Below are positions 54,694 through 62,036 of a stretch of 64,000 bases of DNA, one piece after another. Each line of letters starts with the position of its first letter. The first letter of the stretch is position 1. Position numbers and translations under genes: made by a program. This stretch comes from Chryseobacterium daeguense DSM 19388 (GTDB taxonomy: Bacteria > Bacteroidota > Bacteroidia > Flavobacteriales > Weeksellaceae): NCBI RefSeq assembly GCF_000430825.1, contig NZ_AUMT01000001.1:180497-244496 (forward strand), in the 5' to 3' direction. The notes beneath the pieces were generated by a model. The model was given only the letters and a program-made list of their open reading frames with translations, did no database searches and had not been told where the DNA came from.

Positions 54694-55608
54694 TTAATTA
54701 AACAACCTCCTAAAATCCCCCGGCGACTGCCCCGCCTTCTGCTTAAACAACTTACTGAAAGATTGCGGATGCTCAAATCCCAGTTCATAAGCAATTTCGC
54801 TTACGGATAAACTCGTCGTGCTCAGGCGTTCTTTTGCAAGATCAATCAGCTTATTCTGAATGTGTTGCTGTGTATTCAGCTCGGTATGAATTCTGAGTAG
54901 GCTTCCCAGGTAATTTGGTGAAATATTCATCTGTTCGGCGATGGTTTTTACGGACGGGATTCCATGTTCCAGAAGATTGCCGTTGTTGAAATATTGGGAA
55001 AGGACTTCCTCAAATTTTACTAATAATTCGTGGCTGGATTTTTTACGGGTTAAAAACTGGCGTTCATAAAAACGCTCGGAGTAGATCAGCATCAATTCCA
55101 GCTGGGCCACAATGAGTTCCTGCGTGAATTTATCGATGTTGTTCTGGTATTCTTTTTCGATATTTTTAAACAAATCAACAATAATTTTTTCCTCCCTTTC
55201 CGAAAGAAAAAGCGCTTCATTGATCTGGTAAGTGAAAAATTCGTAGGATTTCATTTTCTTAATCAGGGAAGTTCCCCAAAGAAAATCCGGATGAATCAGC
55301 AAAAGGTAACCGGTGGGCTCTACTTCAACCTCAGGTTTCATTTCGATCCTCAAAAACTGCAGTGGCGACACAAAACATAAAACCCCGGAATCAAAATCAT
55401 ATTCCTGCTGGCCGTAATTGAACTTTGCATTCACATTCCTTTTCAGGCCGATGGAATAGTAATTCTGAATCCACTTCAGCTCATCATCATTCACAGGATA
55501 TCTTACCTTGCTGTAATCTATGAGGCTGATCAGCGGATGATCCGGCTTCGGAAGATCACAGAAAGAATGAAAATCTGATATGGAATTAAAACGAAATGTT
55601 TCTTTCAT
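54694..55608 (-). CDS. AraC family transcriptional regulator
   Basis: This 304-residue protein has an N-terminal cupin-like sensing domain (about 20-180). The C-terminal AraC DNA-binding domain (about 205-303) has two helix-turn-helix units: SVKTIAEQMNISPNYLGSLLR and LSVSEIAYELGFEHPQSFSKLFKQKAG, ending SPGDFRRLF. The inducer is unknown. It lies downstream of and parallel to an SDR oxidoreductase gene, with a hairpin repeat between them. AraC proteins next to SDR genes often control them (inference). Confidence 0.9.
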   Translation of the reverse strand: MKETFRFNSISDFHSFCDLPKPDHPLISLIDYSKVRYPVNDDELKWIQNYYSIGLKRNVNAKFNYGQQEYDFDSGVLCFVSPLQFLRIEMKPEVEVEPTGYLLLIHPDFLWGTSLIKKMKSYEFFTYQINEALFLSEREEKIIVDLFKNIEKEYQNNIDKFTQELIVAQLELMLIYSERFYERQFLTRKKSSHELLVKFEEVLSQYFNNGNLLEHGIPSVKTIAEQMNISPNYLGSLLRIHTELNTQQHIQNKLIDLAKERLSTTSLSVSEIAYELGFEHPQSFSKLFKQKAGQSPGDFRRLFN

Positions 55609-55664
55609 AATACTAAGTTATTTAATTAATTTGAAAGTTGAAACTGAAATTATTTGTAAAATAA

Positions 55665-55763
55665 GATCCTTCGACTTCGCTAAGGATGACACCGGCAAAT
55701 TATTTCTGCTCATTGCTAACGGTTAGTATTAGCGGAATGTCATCCTGAGCCTGTCGAAGGATC
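55665..55763. repeat. Dispersed hairpin element A, copy 4 (complete, diverged)
   Basis: Arms GATCCTTCGACTTCGCTAAGGATGACA (left) and TGTCATCCTGAGCCTGTCGA... (right, 55738-55763) flank a core that keeps the TAGTATTAG sequence of the family in reverse orientation. It lies between the AraC and SDR genes. Confidence 0.75.
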
Positions 55764-55781
55764 TCTAAGTTTATATAAAAA

Positions 55782-56621
55782 TTAAATCGCAGTTGATTCT
55801 GCTAAATCTTTCCAGTTTTTAGCATCGTTTGAGATCGTTTCAATCTTATTATTAAGATATTCCATTGTACCAACGCCCAACAGCAAATGCACCGGCGGAT
55901 TCTGTTCTTTGCTGATGGCAATCAAAACTTCTGCGCCTTTTTCAGGATCGTTCGGCTGATTTCCGTTGATCTCGTTAAGGTGAGCCTGTTCAGAGTTTCT
56001 TGCTGCTTCGTAGGCTTCGATAGAATTTTTCGGGGTTCTTACAGAGTCTTTAGTTAAGAAATCGGTACGGAAATATCCGGGATAAACTACCGTTGCGTGA
56101 ATTCCGAAATCTTTTGCTTCTTCAGCCAGTGATTCCGTAAGTCCGGCAACTGCAAATTTTGTGGAACAGTAGATCCCCCAACCCGGAAAATTCCCTGAAA
56201 AGCCTCCGATAGAGGAGATGTTGAAGATGTGACCTGATTTTTGATTACGCAGATAAGGCATTGCATTCCTGATCACGTTTAATGTTCCGAAAACATTCAC
56301 ATCAAAGTTTGCTCTTGCTTCTTCGTCTGAAAGTTCTTCCAAAGTTCCAAGCTGTCCGTATCCGGCATTGTTCACTACCACATCAATTTTCCCGAAATGC
56401 TCAACGGTTTTTGAAATGGTAGATTTTACATCGTTGTTGTCTGTAAGACTTACGCTTAATGGTAAAAAGTCTTCAGAGCTTTCCCCGATTTCTGAAATCA
56501 AAGATTCTACGCTGCGGCTTGTAGCTGCTACCTGAAATCCTTCAGATAATAATTTTTTAACTAAAACTAGTCCTAAACCTTTTGAGGCTCCTGTTACGAA
56601 CCATACTTTTTTTGTTTCCAT
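55782..56621 (-). CDS. SDR family oxidoreductase
   Basis: This 279-residue classical short-chain dehydrogenase has the NAD(P) motif TGASKGLGL near residue 11, NNAGYGQLG, the catalytic Ser in NISSIGGFSG, and Y-C-S-T-K (YxxxK). TYPGYFRTDFLT-like sequence follows the active site, a pattern of family members acting on ketones, aldehydes or alcohols. The substrate is unknown. It is distinct from the two smaller SDRs upstream and lacks their promoter palindrome. Confidence 0.9.
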   Translation of the reverse strand: METKKVWFVTGASKGLGLVLVKKLLSEGFQVAATSRSVESLISEIGESSEDFLPLSVSLTDNNDVKSTISKTVEHFGKIDVVVNNAGYGQLGTLEELSDEEARANFDVNVFGTLNVIRNAMPYLRNQKSGHIFNISSIGGFSGNFPGWGIYCSTKFAVAGLTESLAEEAKDFGIHATVVYPGYFRTDFLTKDSVRTPKNSIEAYEAARNSEQAHLNEINGNQPNDPEKGAEVLIAISKEQNPPVHLLLGVGTMEYLNNKIETISNDAKNWKDLAESTAI

Positions 56622-56778
56622 TTTTTAAATATTTTATTTGTTTTAAATTGATGGTACAAAGATGGAAAGTCTGCAGTCGAAAAAAGTAGCCGAATCCACG
56701 AATGATGTATCTAAATCGTGAATGGAAATAAAAAAGAGAAACCAGAAGGCTTCTCTTTAATTTTTGAAATCATAGAAA

Positions 56779-57519
56779 TTACCAGGCAATTTCCCCGGTT
56801 TCAGGATTGGTTTCTTCACTGAAATATTTTCCTGTAGGCCCGTCGTTGCCGATAAGCGCATATTTTACAACACGTGCTGCAGCTTCCTCCACGGTTCCTG
56901 TTCCCTGATGGTTATTGAAATCGGTTTTTGTATAACCGGGATCTACTGCATTTACTTTGAAATTGGAATCCTTAAGTTCATAAGCCAAGGTAACGGTGTA
57001 CATATTCAGCGCAGATTTTGACGATGAATACACGGCAAATTTTGCGTGGTCGTAAAAAGCCCACTCCGGATTGCTTTGAAGTGACAGCGAGCCCACACTT
57101 GAGCTTACATTCACAATTCTTGGCTCATCCGATTTTTTCAAAAGAGGATAAAAAGCCTGTGTCACACGGATTACACCGTATACATTGATATCGTACACAT
57201 TTTTGTAATTATCAATTTCGGAGTCAAGAGCACTTTGAGGAATAACCCCGGAAATTCCCGCATTGTTAATCAATACATCCAGAACATCCGTCTTTTCAGA
57301 AATTTCGGCATAAGCTCTATTAACAGATTCCTGATCCGCCACATCTATCTGTATGAATTCTACATGATCCAGACCTTCGTTTTTTAATTTTTCTACAGCT
57401 TCCTGTCCGTTTTCTGCACTTCGGCTTCCCAAATAAACGTGATAACCTTTTTGTAATAATTGTCTTGCGCTTTCTAATCCTATGCTTCTGTTAGCTCCTG
57501 TAATTAATGCTTTTTTCAT
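56779..57519 (-). CDS. SDR family oxidoreductase (tandem copy 1)
   Basis: This is a 246-residue classical SDR: TGANRSIGLESARQL (cofactor loop), NNAGISGVIPQ, NVSSSVGSLS (catalytic Ser) and Y-S-S-S-K. It is closely related in sequence and length to the gene at 57655-58392, and their leaders share ACGGAATTTTACATCATTAA, so promoter and gene were duplicated together. The palindrome TTGCCA-TT-TGACAA lies at 57573-57586 upstream. The substrate is unknown; the arginine in GANRSIG and in GSRS suggests NADP preference (inference). Confidence 0.9.
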   Translation of the reverse strand: MKKALITGANRSIGLESARQLLQKGYHVYLGSRSAENGQEAVEKLKNEGLDHVEFIQIDVADQESVNRAYAEISEKTDVLDVLINNAGISGVIPQSALDSEIDNYKNVYDINVYGVIRVTQAFYPLLKKSDEPRIVNVSSSVGSLSLQSNPEWAFYDHAKFAVYSSSKSALNMYTVTLAYELKDSNFKVNAVDPGYTKTDFNNHQGTGTVEEAAARVVKYALIGNDGPTGKYFSEETNPETGEIAW

Positions 57520-57572
57520 TTTTTTAAATTTAATTAATGATGTAAAATTCCGTCAATAAAATAGGATGGCAT

Positions 57573-57586
57573 TTGCCATTTGACAA
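57573..57586. promoter_or_regulatory. Candidate Crp/Fnr-type operator, site 1
   Basis: The palindrome TTGCCA-TT-TGACAA lies about 54 bp upstream of the SDR start at 57519. Read on the minus strand, the TTTG of a plausible -33 element overlaps it. Sites 2 and 3 share the form TTGNCA-N2-TGNYAA. Confidence 0.6.
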
Positions 57587-57654
57587 AAAAGAAAGATAAT
57601 TTAAAATTAATCTTAACCTCAACCTCAACCTTAACCTCGGCCTCTTATCTGAAA

Positions 57655-58392
57655 TTACCACGGACTGATTCCGGTTTCATCCTCAATATCATTGCTGAAA
57701 TATTGCCCTGTAGGCCCGTTTTCGTCGGTTAAGGTATGCTTGATGATAAAAGATGCTGCACTTTCCACAGATCCGGGTCCGCTGTGATGGTTGAAATCTG
57801 TAGCGGTGTAGCCTGGATCAATAGCATTTACTTTGAAAGGTAAATCTCTCAATTCGTAGGCCAGTACAATGGTGTAGGCATTTAAAGCAGATTTTGAAGG
57901 GCCGTAAGCTGCACCTTTTACGTGATAATATTTCCAGTCTGGGTCGCTGTGCAGTGTTAATGAGCCTAATCCAGAAGTAATATTGCTGATTCTGGGTGCA
58001 CCGGATTTTTTCAGAAGGTCTAAAAAAGCCTGTGTAACGTTGATTACACCGAAGAAATTGGTTTCAAAAACTTCTTTGATATCATTTACAGGTGTTTCAG
58101 CTGCAGTTTGGGGATTTATTCCTAAAATACCGGCATTGTTGATAAGGATGTCCAGCTTTCCCTGTTCATTTTCAATAATATTTCTTGCTTTTGAAATAGA
58201 TTCAGGATTGGTTACATCTATTTCTATGGCTTTGATATTTTGATATCCTTTTTCAGAAAGTTCCTTTACTGCTTCTTCACCCTTTGAAAGGCTGCGGCTT
58301 CCAAGATACACAAACAGACCTTTTTCTGAAAGTTGTTTTGCTGTTTCAAGGCCAATACTTCTGTTGGCTCCGGTTATTAATGCTGTTTTCAT
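57655..58392 (-). CDS. SDR family oxidoreductase (tandem copy 2)
   Basis: This is a 245-residue classical SDR: TGANRSIGLETAKQL, NNAGILGINPQ, NITSGLGSLT (Thr-Ser around the catalytic serine) and Y-G-P-S-K. It is a paralogue of the 56779-57519 gene, with similar length and a nearly identical start and end. The palindrome TTGTCA-TT-TGGCAA lies at 58443-58456 upstream. It may act on the same or a related carbonyl compound as its twin; the substrate is unknown. The Crp/Fnr-like gene lies 174 bp upstream on the same strand. Confidence 0.9.
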   Translation of the reverse strand: MKTALITGANRSIGLETAKQLSEKGLFVYLGSRSLSKGEEAVKELSEKGYQNIKAIEIDVTNPESISKARNIIENEQGKLDILINNAGILGINPQTAAETPVNDIKEVFETNFFGVINVTQAFLDLLKKSGAPRISNITSGLGSLTLHSDPDWKYYHVKGAAYGPSKSALNAYTIVLAYELRDLPFKVNAIDPGYTATDFNHHSGPGSVESAASFIIKHTLTDENGPTGQYFSNDIEDETGISPW

Positions 58393-58442
58393 TTATTGTT
58401 TAATTAATGATGTAAAATTCCGTTAATTAATTTACACAGCAT

Positions 58443-58456
58443 TTGTCATTTGGCAA
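58443..58456. promoter_or_regulatory. Candidate Crp/Fnr-type operator, site 2
   Basis: TTGTCA-TT-TGGCAA is a nearly perfect inverted repeat, about 51 bp upstream of the SDR start at 58392. On the minus strand the preceding TTTTTG and a TAAATTAA 19 bp later form a plausible promoter, so the site would overlap -33. Confidence 0.6.
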
Positions 58457-58471
58457 AAAGAGAAGCTTTTT

Positions 58472-58568
58472 GAGCTGGAAGTTGGAAGATGGAGGCTGGA
58501 AGTTAATAAAGGCTAAAAAAATTCATTCTGATGATAACTTCCAGCCTCCATCTTCAAGCTCCCAACTT
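58472..58568. repeat. Inverted repeat of the TTCCAGCCTCCATCTTC type
   Basis: The left arm starts GAGCTGGAAGTTGGAAGATG (58472-58505); the right arm starts TAACTTCCAGCCTCCATCTT (58535-58568). The right arm ends inside the stop codon of the Crp/Fnr-like gene. Related sequence occurs at 61482-61567. Confidence 0.7.
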
Positions 58569-59136
58569 ACTTAATATTCTTCCTTATCCTGCTTAATGAT
58601 GATTGAGTAACGCCTAAATAAGAAGCCACATACGAAAGCGGAATCCGGTTGACGGCATTAGGATAAATTTCTAAAAATTTTAAATAGCGGGTCGTGGCAT
58701 CTTCCGTTACCAGCGGGCTTCTTCTTTCTACTTTCTGCATCAGCGCCCTTGAGATAATTTTATGAACAATGGCATCAAAACCTACAATGGTATTGAGAAG
58801 CTCCGTCCAGTCTTTTTTTGAAAAAGCAAGGATGGTACAGTCTGTCACAGCCTGAACGTACGAGCTGGAGCAAATTTCGTTATCAAAGCTTATCATATCA
58901 ACGACAAGATTATTCTCGTCAATGAAATATTTTGTGATTTCCTCACTCTGATTATTGTAATAGCAGACGCGGAGAATACCGTCCTGTACGAAACCTACCT
59001 GTTTGGCGACTTTTCCGGCTTCGGAAAAGTATTCTTCCTTGGCAAGATGAATTTCTGTGACTTTACTGGCTATGAAATCCATTTGCTGCTGATTCAGATT
59101 CCCGAATTTTAATATAAAATCAAATAATTCTTTCAT
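58567..59136 (-). CDS. Crp/Fnr-like transcriptional regulator
   Basis: This 189-residue protein has an N-terminal cyclic-nucleotide-binding-like beta barrel (about 15-125, with ILRVCYYNNQSEEITKYFIDENNLV). A short C-terminal helix-turn-helix follows (IPLSYVASYLGVTQSSLSRIRK). Glycine/arginine residues of a cAMP pocket are not evident, and no FNR-type cysteine cluster is seen, so the signal is unknown. It lies upstream of two SDR genes on the same strand, and its own promoter region carries the same palindrome as theirs (59171-59184), consistent with autoregulation. Confidence 0.88.
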   Translation of the reverse strand: MKELFDFILKFGNLNQQQMDFIASKVTEIHLAKEEYFSEAGKVAKQVGFVQDGILRVCYYNNQSEEITKYFIDENNLVVDMISFDNEICSSSYVQAVTDCTILAFSKKDWTELLNTIVGFDAIVHKIISRALMQKVERRSPLVTEDATTRYLKFLEIYPNAVNRIPLSYVASYLGVTQSSLSRIRKNIK

Positions 59137-59170
59137 GAATGCAAGTTAAATAAAGAAAATCTTACAACAT

Positions 59171-59184
59171 TTGTCATTTGGTAA
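59171..59184. promoter_or_regulatory. Candidate Crp/Fnr-type operator, site 3 (upstream of the regulator gene)
   Basis: TTGTCA-TT-TGGTAA, 35 bp upstream of the regulator's start codon, matches sites 1 and 2 (one half-site base differs). Confidence 0.55.
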
Positions 59185-59204
59185 AAAAGTATATCTTTTA
59201 ACTA

Positions 59205-59234
59205 AATAAGACCACCCGTGCGGGCAGTCTTATT
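59205..59234 (-). terminator. Terminator of the fibre-like secreted protein gene
   Basis: AATAAGAC and GTCTTATT enclose CCCG/CGGG, giving a long stem with small internal mismatches. It lies about 60 bp past the stop codon of the minus-strand gene. Confidence 0.7.
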
Positions 59235-59296
59235 ATTATATTCATTTAATTAATCCTCCGGAATTTTTGATTTGTATTACAAATTCCGGTTATGTC

Positions 59297-60790
59297 TTAT
59301 TTTATTGTAACGGTCATGTTAGGAACAACGATATCACCATTTGATCCTGTATACCGCTGCGCAAATATTTCAATATAATCGCTATTGTTGAGCTCAGTTG
59401 TACCATTTATCGGCAATACAACAATGTCATTGGTAGCGGATCCACGGCCGTAGACTTTGTACTGGTTCAGGACTGCGCCGTTTTTTGCAATATAGATGAT
59501 ATATGTACCTGCTGCCGGAACCTGGAAAGAGATAGACCCTGTTATCTGGAAGATTCTTTTCTTTTTACCTAAATACCTTAGTCTGTTGGGAACACCATCT
59601 GTAGAAAAACGGAATAAGTTAGAGGATGTGGAAACTGAAGTGGCTGTACCTACTTTTACAATATTACTTGGGTTTGTATTCGAAAAACTTACCCCGATAC
59701 CTGTTCCCACAGCGTAATCTACGGAGAAATCACCTACGGCATTGGCATCGGTTTCGGTAGGGATCCCGGCGGCTCTCACGGTCCAGCTGTTATTAAAATT
59801 GTATCCGCTGTAAGTTCCGGAGGTATAAGGTCTTACATATCCGGCAGTGTTGGTTCCGGTAAAAACCACGGTTTCCATTACGGCATCCCCGGTAATAGTA
59901 AGTCCGGATGCTGAAACATCAAATCCTATTGCTGAACCATTCACCTGGCTGAAACCGCCTTGCTTTTCCACCAAAGTGAAAGTTCCTGTGAGTCTCTCAT
60001 ACGTCCCGGAATTGTTCCCGAACCACCCCATATTGCTCAGCAGCAACTGGTTAATATTATTATATGTGATTCCGTTACTGTTCCCGGTAAACTGGATAAT
60101 GCTTAAAAATACCAGCCCGAATCCGGAAACTGTTCCTACATTATTAGAATTAGCAACGATACAATCCCTGAAAATAAGATTTTGGGTATTAGATCCGTTC
60201 AAATTAAAAATACTTCCGCTAGGAGCCGTAAGCGTTAAGCTTCTGATGCTCCCGCCTGTTGCACCCTCAAAAATATTGCCTGAGGTTCTTGCTATGATAT
60301 CATTTTCACTGTCCAGCCCGTGAATATAGGCATTGTTAAGATCGATAGGGAGATCGAAAACTACCTGGCCATTGATTTCGTACAAAGTGCTGGAATTCAT
60401 AACATATCTGGCACCACCTCCTGCAGCAAGCTCAGCAGCGAGAACTGTTGAGAGGACGTCTGTAGACTTAATGCGTTTAAAATTCAATCTTTCCGTTACA
60501 CTGCTTGTCAGTGGAGACCATGATGCAGTAGAACCTACGTAATAATAAAGCAGCCTTGCTGTGGTGTCATATACCATCAGCCCGTCGGCAGGGGAAATTA
60601 TTGCGTTTCTCTGTGCGGTAGTCATTCTTGGGGCAAGCAAACCCTTGGTTGTAGAAGAAAGGTCTAAAATGGAACTCGGATTGGGATTGGGTGTGCCAAT
60701 ACCGACTTGTGCCTTTACTGCGGCGGTGGACAGTAAAATTATAAGCAATAAAAACCTTTTAATATTATCTGAAATATAAGTCTTTACCAT
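59297..60790 (-). CDS. Secreted fibre-like protein of unknown function
   Basis: This is a 497-residue protein starting at ATG 60790; the frame is open upstream, but this ATG starts a good signal peptide ending AVKAQ. After it come VGIGTPNPNPSSILDLSSTT and LLAPRMTTAQRNAI, a widespread Bacteroidota module found at the head of phage-tail-fibre-like and cell-surface proteins. The middle is rich in N, S, G and T with beta-helix-like spacing (residues 130-370). The C-terminal about 130 residues look like a compact beta jelly roll (RIFQITGSISFQVPAAGTYI). No T9SS tail was found. No phage genes are nearby, so a tail fibre proper is unlikely. It has a structured leader. Confidence 0.7.
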   Translation of the reverse strand: MVKTYISDNIKRFLLLIILLSTAAVKAQVGIGTPNPNPSSILDLSSTTKGLLAPRMTTAQRNAIISPADGLMVYDTTARLLYYYVGSTASWSPLTSSVTERLNFKRIKSTDVLSTVLAAELAAGGGARYVMNSSTLYEINGQVVFDLPIDLNNAYIHGLDSENDIIARTSGNIFEGATGGSIRSLTLTAPSGSIFNLNGSNTQNLIFRDCIVANSNNVGTVSGFGLVFLSIIQFTGNSNGITYNNINQLLLSNMGWFGNNSGTYERLTGTFTLVEKQGGFSQVNGSAIGFDVSASGLTITGDAVMETVVFTGTNTAGYVRPYTSGTYSGYNFNNSWTVRAAGIPTETDANAVGDFSVDYAVGTGIGVSFSNTNPSNIVKVGTATSVSTSSNLFRFSTDGVPNRLRYLGKKKRIFQITGSISFQVPAAGTYIIYIAKNGAVLNQYKVYGRGSATNDIVVLPINGTTELNNSDYIEIFAQRYTGSNGDIVVPNMTVTIK

Positions 60791-60850
60791 AATGAAGTGT
60801 TTTAATTTAATTTTGAAATAATTGCTGATGAAGTTTTTATTCATCAGTCT

Positions 60851-60906
60851 AGGTATGATTACTGCTATTTTTTATTATAAAAATATACATAGCAGAATTG
60901 ATACCT
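60851..60906 (-). promoter_or_regulatory. Structured 5' leader hairpin of the fibre-like gene
   Basis: AGGTAT / ATACCT (60851-60856 and 60901-60906) and CTGCTAT / ATAGCAG (60862-60868 and 60889-60895) form a nested stem starting near the predicted 5' end. A second hairpin, CTGATGA / TCATCAG, lies at 60825-60847. Confidence 0.6.
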
Positions 60907-60908
60907 TT

Positions 60909-60916
60909 CAAAAGTA
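60909..60916 (-). promoter_or_regulatory. Predicted -7 element of the fibre-like gene
   Basis: On the minus strand TACTTTTG matches TAnnTTTG. The leader would be about 115 nt. A perfect 7-bp-arm palindrome (TATGACT-CA-AGTCATA) lies at 60938-60953, just upstream of -33. Confidence 0.5.
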
Positions 60917-60937
60917 TTAATTCTCCATTCTTTGATT

Positions 60938-60953
60938 TATGACTCAAGTCATA
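60938..60953. promoter_or_regulatory. Candidate operator palindrome TATGACT-N2-AGTCATA
   Basis: Two perfect 7-bp arms with a 2-bp spacer lie 22 bp upstream of the -7 box of the fibre-like gene. The position suits an activator or repressor. No second copy was noticed in the window. Confidence 0.5.
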
Positions 60954-61032
60954 TTTGTAAATCTTAGAATCTCAGATGAAACGGATTGTTTATGTGGGGA
61001 CTTGTTTTGGAAAAAAGATGATAGCAAAATTT

Positions 61033-61461
61033 TTAAACGTCTTTTATGAAATCTTCATATTCATAATAAAACCTTTCAAAACCATCCATTTTCTCAACAA
61101 AAAATTCAAAGATTTCCTGCCATGTATTTTTATTGAAGATAGAAACTCCGTGTTTTTCGATCCAGATTTTAGCAATTACTTTTCCATTGTCCAGTGTAAA
61201 ATATTCTTCCTTTTGAAATTCTCCGATAAAATCTTTCAGAATATCTTCTAAAGACCAGATCTTTTCATAATAAGCATTCCGGAAGATTTCATCTTTCATT
61301 TCTATATCTAAAGAAACTTCCGCCTTTTTATTATCCGCATTGAATTTGAATGATAAATCCTTTACCTTGGTATCATATAAAATCCATTTCCGCGGAAACG
61401 ACTTCCCGAAAGCCGTCCAAAACTCTTTTTTTAACTGCTGTGCTTCCTGCTTACTGAACAT
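61033..61461 (-). CDS. DUF4268 family protein
   Basis: This is a 142-residue protein starting at ATG 61461; the open frame upstream passes through the promoter and a repeat, so it is not used. The sequence MFSKQEAQQLKKEFWTAFGKSFPRKWILYDTKVKDLSFKF and a second alpha/beta half match the DUF4268 family, often found in bacterial cytoplasmic proteins of unknown function. No catalytic motif is seen. A -7 box lies 4 nt from the start, predicting a leaderless message. Confidence 0.8.
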   Translation of the reverse strand: MFSKQEAQQLKKEFWTAFGKSFPRKWILYDTKVKDLSFKFNADNKKAEVSLDIEMKDEIFRNAYYEKIWSLEDILKDFIGEFQKEEYFTLDNGKVIAKIWIEKHGVSIFNKNTWQEIFEFFVEKMDGFERFYYEYEDFIKDV

Positions 61462-61465
61462 GTGA

Positions 61466-61473
61466 CAAAGATA
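61466..61473 (-). promoter_or_regulatory. Predicted -7 element of the DUF4268 gene, 4 nt from the start codon
   Basis: On the minus strand TATCTTTG is followed by four bases and the ATG, the same layout as the helicase gene at 18561. Confidence 0.55.
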
Positions 61474-61481
61474 GTAATTTG

Positions 61482-61567
61482 GCTTGAAGTTGGATGCTTG
61501 AAGTAAGAAGAGTGAAGCATTAATGCAGTTGGAATAGTTCCCAACTTCCAGTCTCCAGCTTCCATTC
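61482..61567. repeat. Inverted repeat of the TTCCAGCCTCCATCTTC type, second copy
   Basis: GCTTGAAGTTGGATGCTTGA at the left and TCCCAACTTCCAGTCTCCAG at the right form imperfect arms similar to 58472-58568. It lies between divergent DUF4268 and Rrf2 genes. Confidence 0.6.
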
Positions 61568-61587
61568 TTTATATCCAAACTTTTTCT

Positions 61588-61595
61588 TATTTTTG
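61588..61595 (+). promoter_or_regulatory. Predicted -7 element of the Rrf2 gene, 5 nt from the start codon
   Basis: TATTTTTG is followed by five bases and the ATG at 61601, so a leaderless message is predicted. No -33 TTG is evident. Confidence 0.5.
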
Positions 61596-61600
61596 CTGTA

Positions 61601-62008
61601 ATGCTGTCTAAAAAATCTCAATACGCATTCAAAGCACTTTCATACCTTGTAGAAAAAAGGAATGAAGGCCCTATTCTTATTTCCGAAATTGCGGAACATA
61701 AGAAAATTCCTTTGAAATTTTTGGAAAATATCTTGCTTGAGCTTAAAAAAGCGGATATTCTTGATAGTAAAAAAGGAAAAGGTGGCGGTTATTTCTTTAA
61801 AGAAAACCCTGAAAATGTAAAGCTGGCAAAAATCATCCGCCTTGTGAATGGCCCCATCGCACTTCTTCCTTGCGTAAGCCTCAATTTTTACGAAAAATGT
61901 GACGATTGTAATGAAGATCATTGCGGACTCCATGATGTACTGATCGAGGTTCGGGATGCTTCTTTAAATATTTTAGAGAAGAAAACTCTGATGGATCTGG
62001 TGGATTAA
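61601..62008 (+). CDS. Rrf2 family transcriptional regulator of sulfur assimilation
   Basis: This 135-residue protein has an N-terminal winged helix (YAFKALSYLVEKRN, then ISEIAEHKKIPLKFLENILLEL and the GKGGGY wing) and four C-terminal cysteines (C91, C100, C103, C108) of the kind that can hold an iron-sulfur cluster, as in IscR. CymR, an Rrf2 protein of Gram-positives, represses cysteine-synthesis genes. The neighbourhood (cysH, cysD, cysN follow on the same strand) suggests control of the sulfate-assimilation operon, with an operator-like sequence upstream of cysH. Confidence 0.88.
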   Translation: MLSKKSQYAFKALSYLVEKRNEGPILISEIAEHKKIPLKFLENILLELKKADILDSKKGKGGGYFFKENPENVKLAKIIRLVNGPIALLPCVSLNFYEKCDDCNEDHCGLHDVLIEVRDASLNILEKKTLMDLVD

Positions 62009-62036
62009 AATCATTTCTTTTTTTAAAATAATTAGT

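Noticed and set aside
54591..54794. A 67-codon minus-strand frame after the AraC gene
   Set aside because: Mostly an out-of-frame reading of the AraC C-terminus, rich in R/S/L, without support.
59847..60323. A 158-codon plus-strand frame inside the fibre-like gene
   Set aside because: Antisense to a gene with signal peptide and family features; its product is P/S/L-rich with no recognisable domain.
59297..61461. Prophage remnant
   Set aside because: Apart from the fibre-like protein there are no phage structural, integrase or lysis genes nearby.
61462..61578. Longer start of the DUF4268 gene
   Set aside because: The extension crosses a -7 box and a repeat; the family N-terminus starts at 61461.
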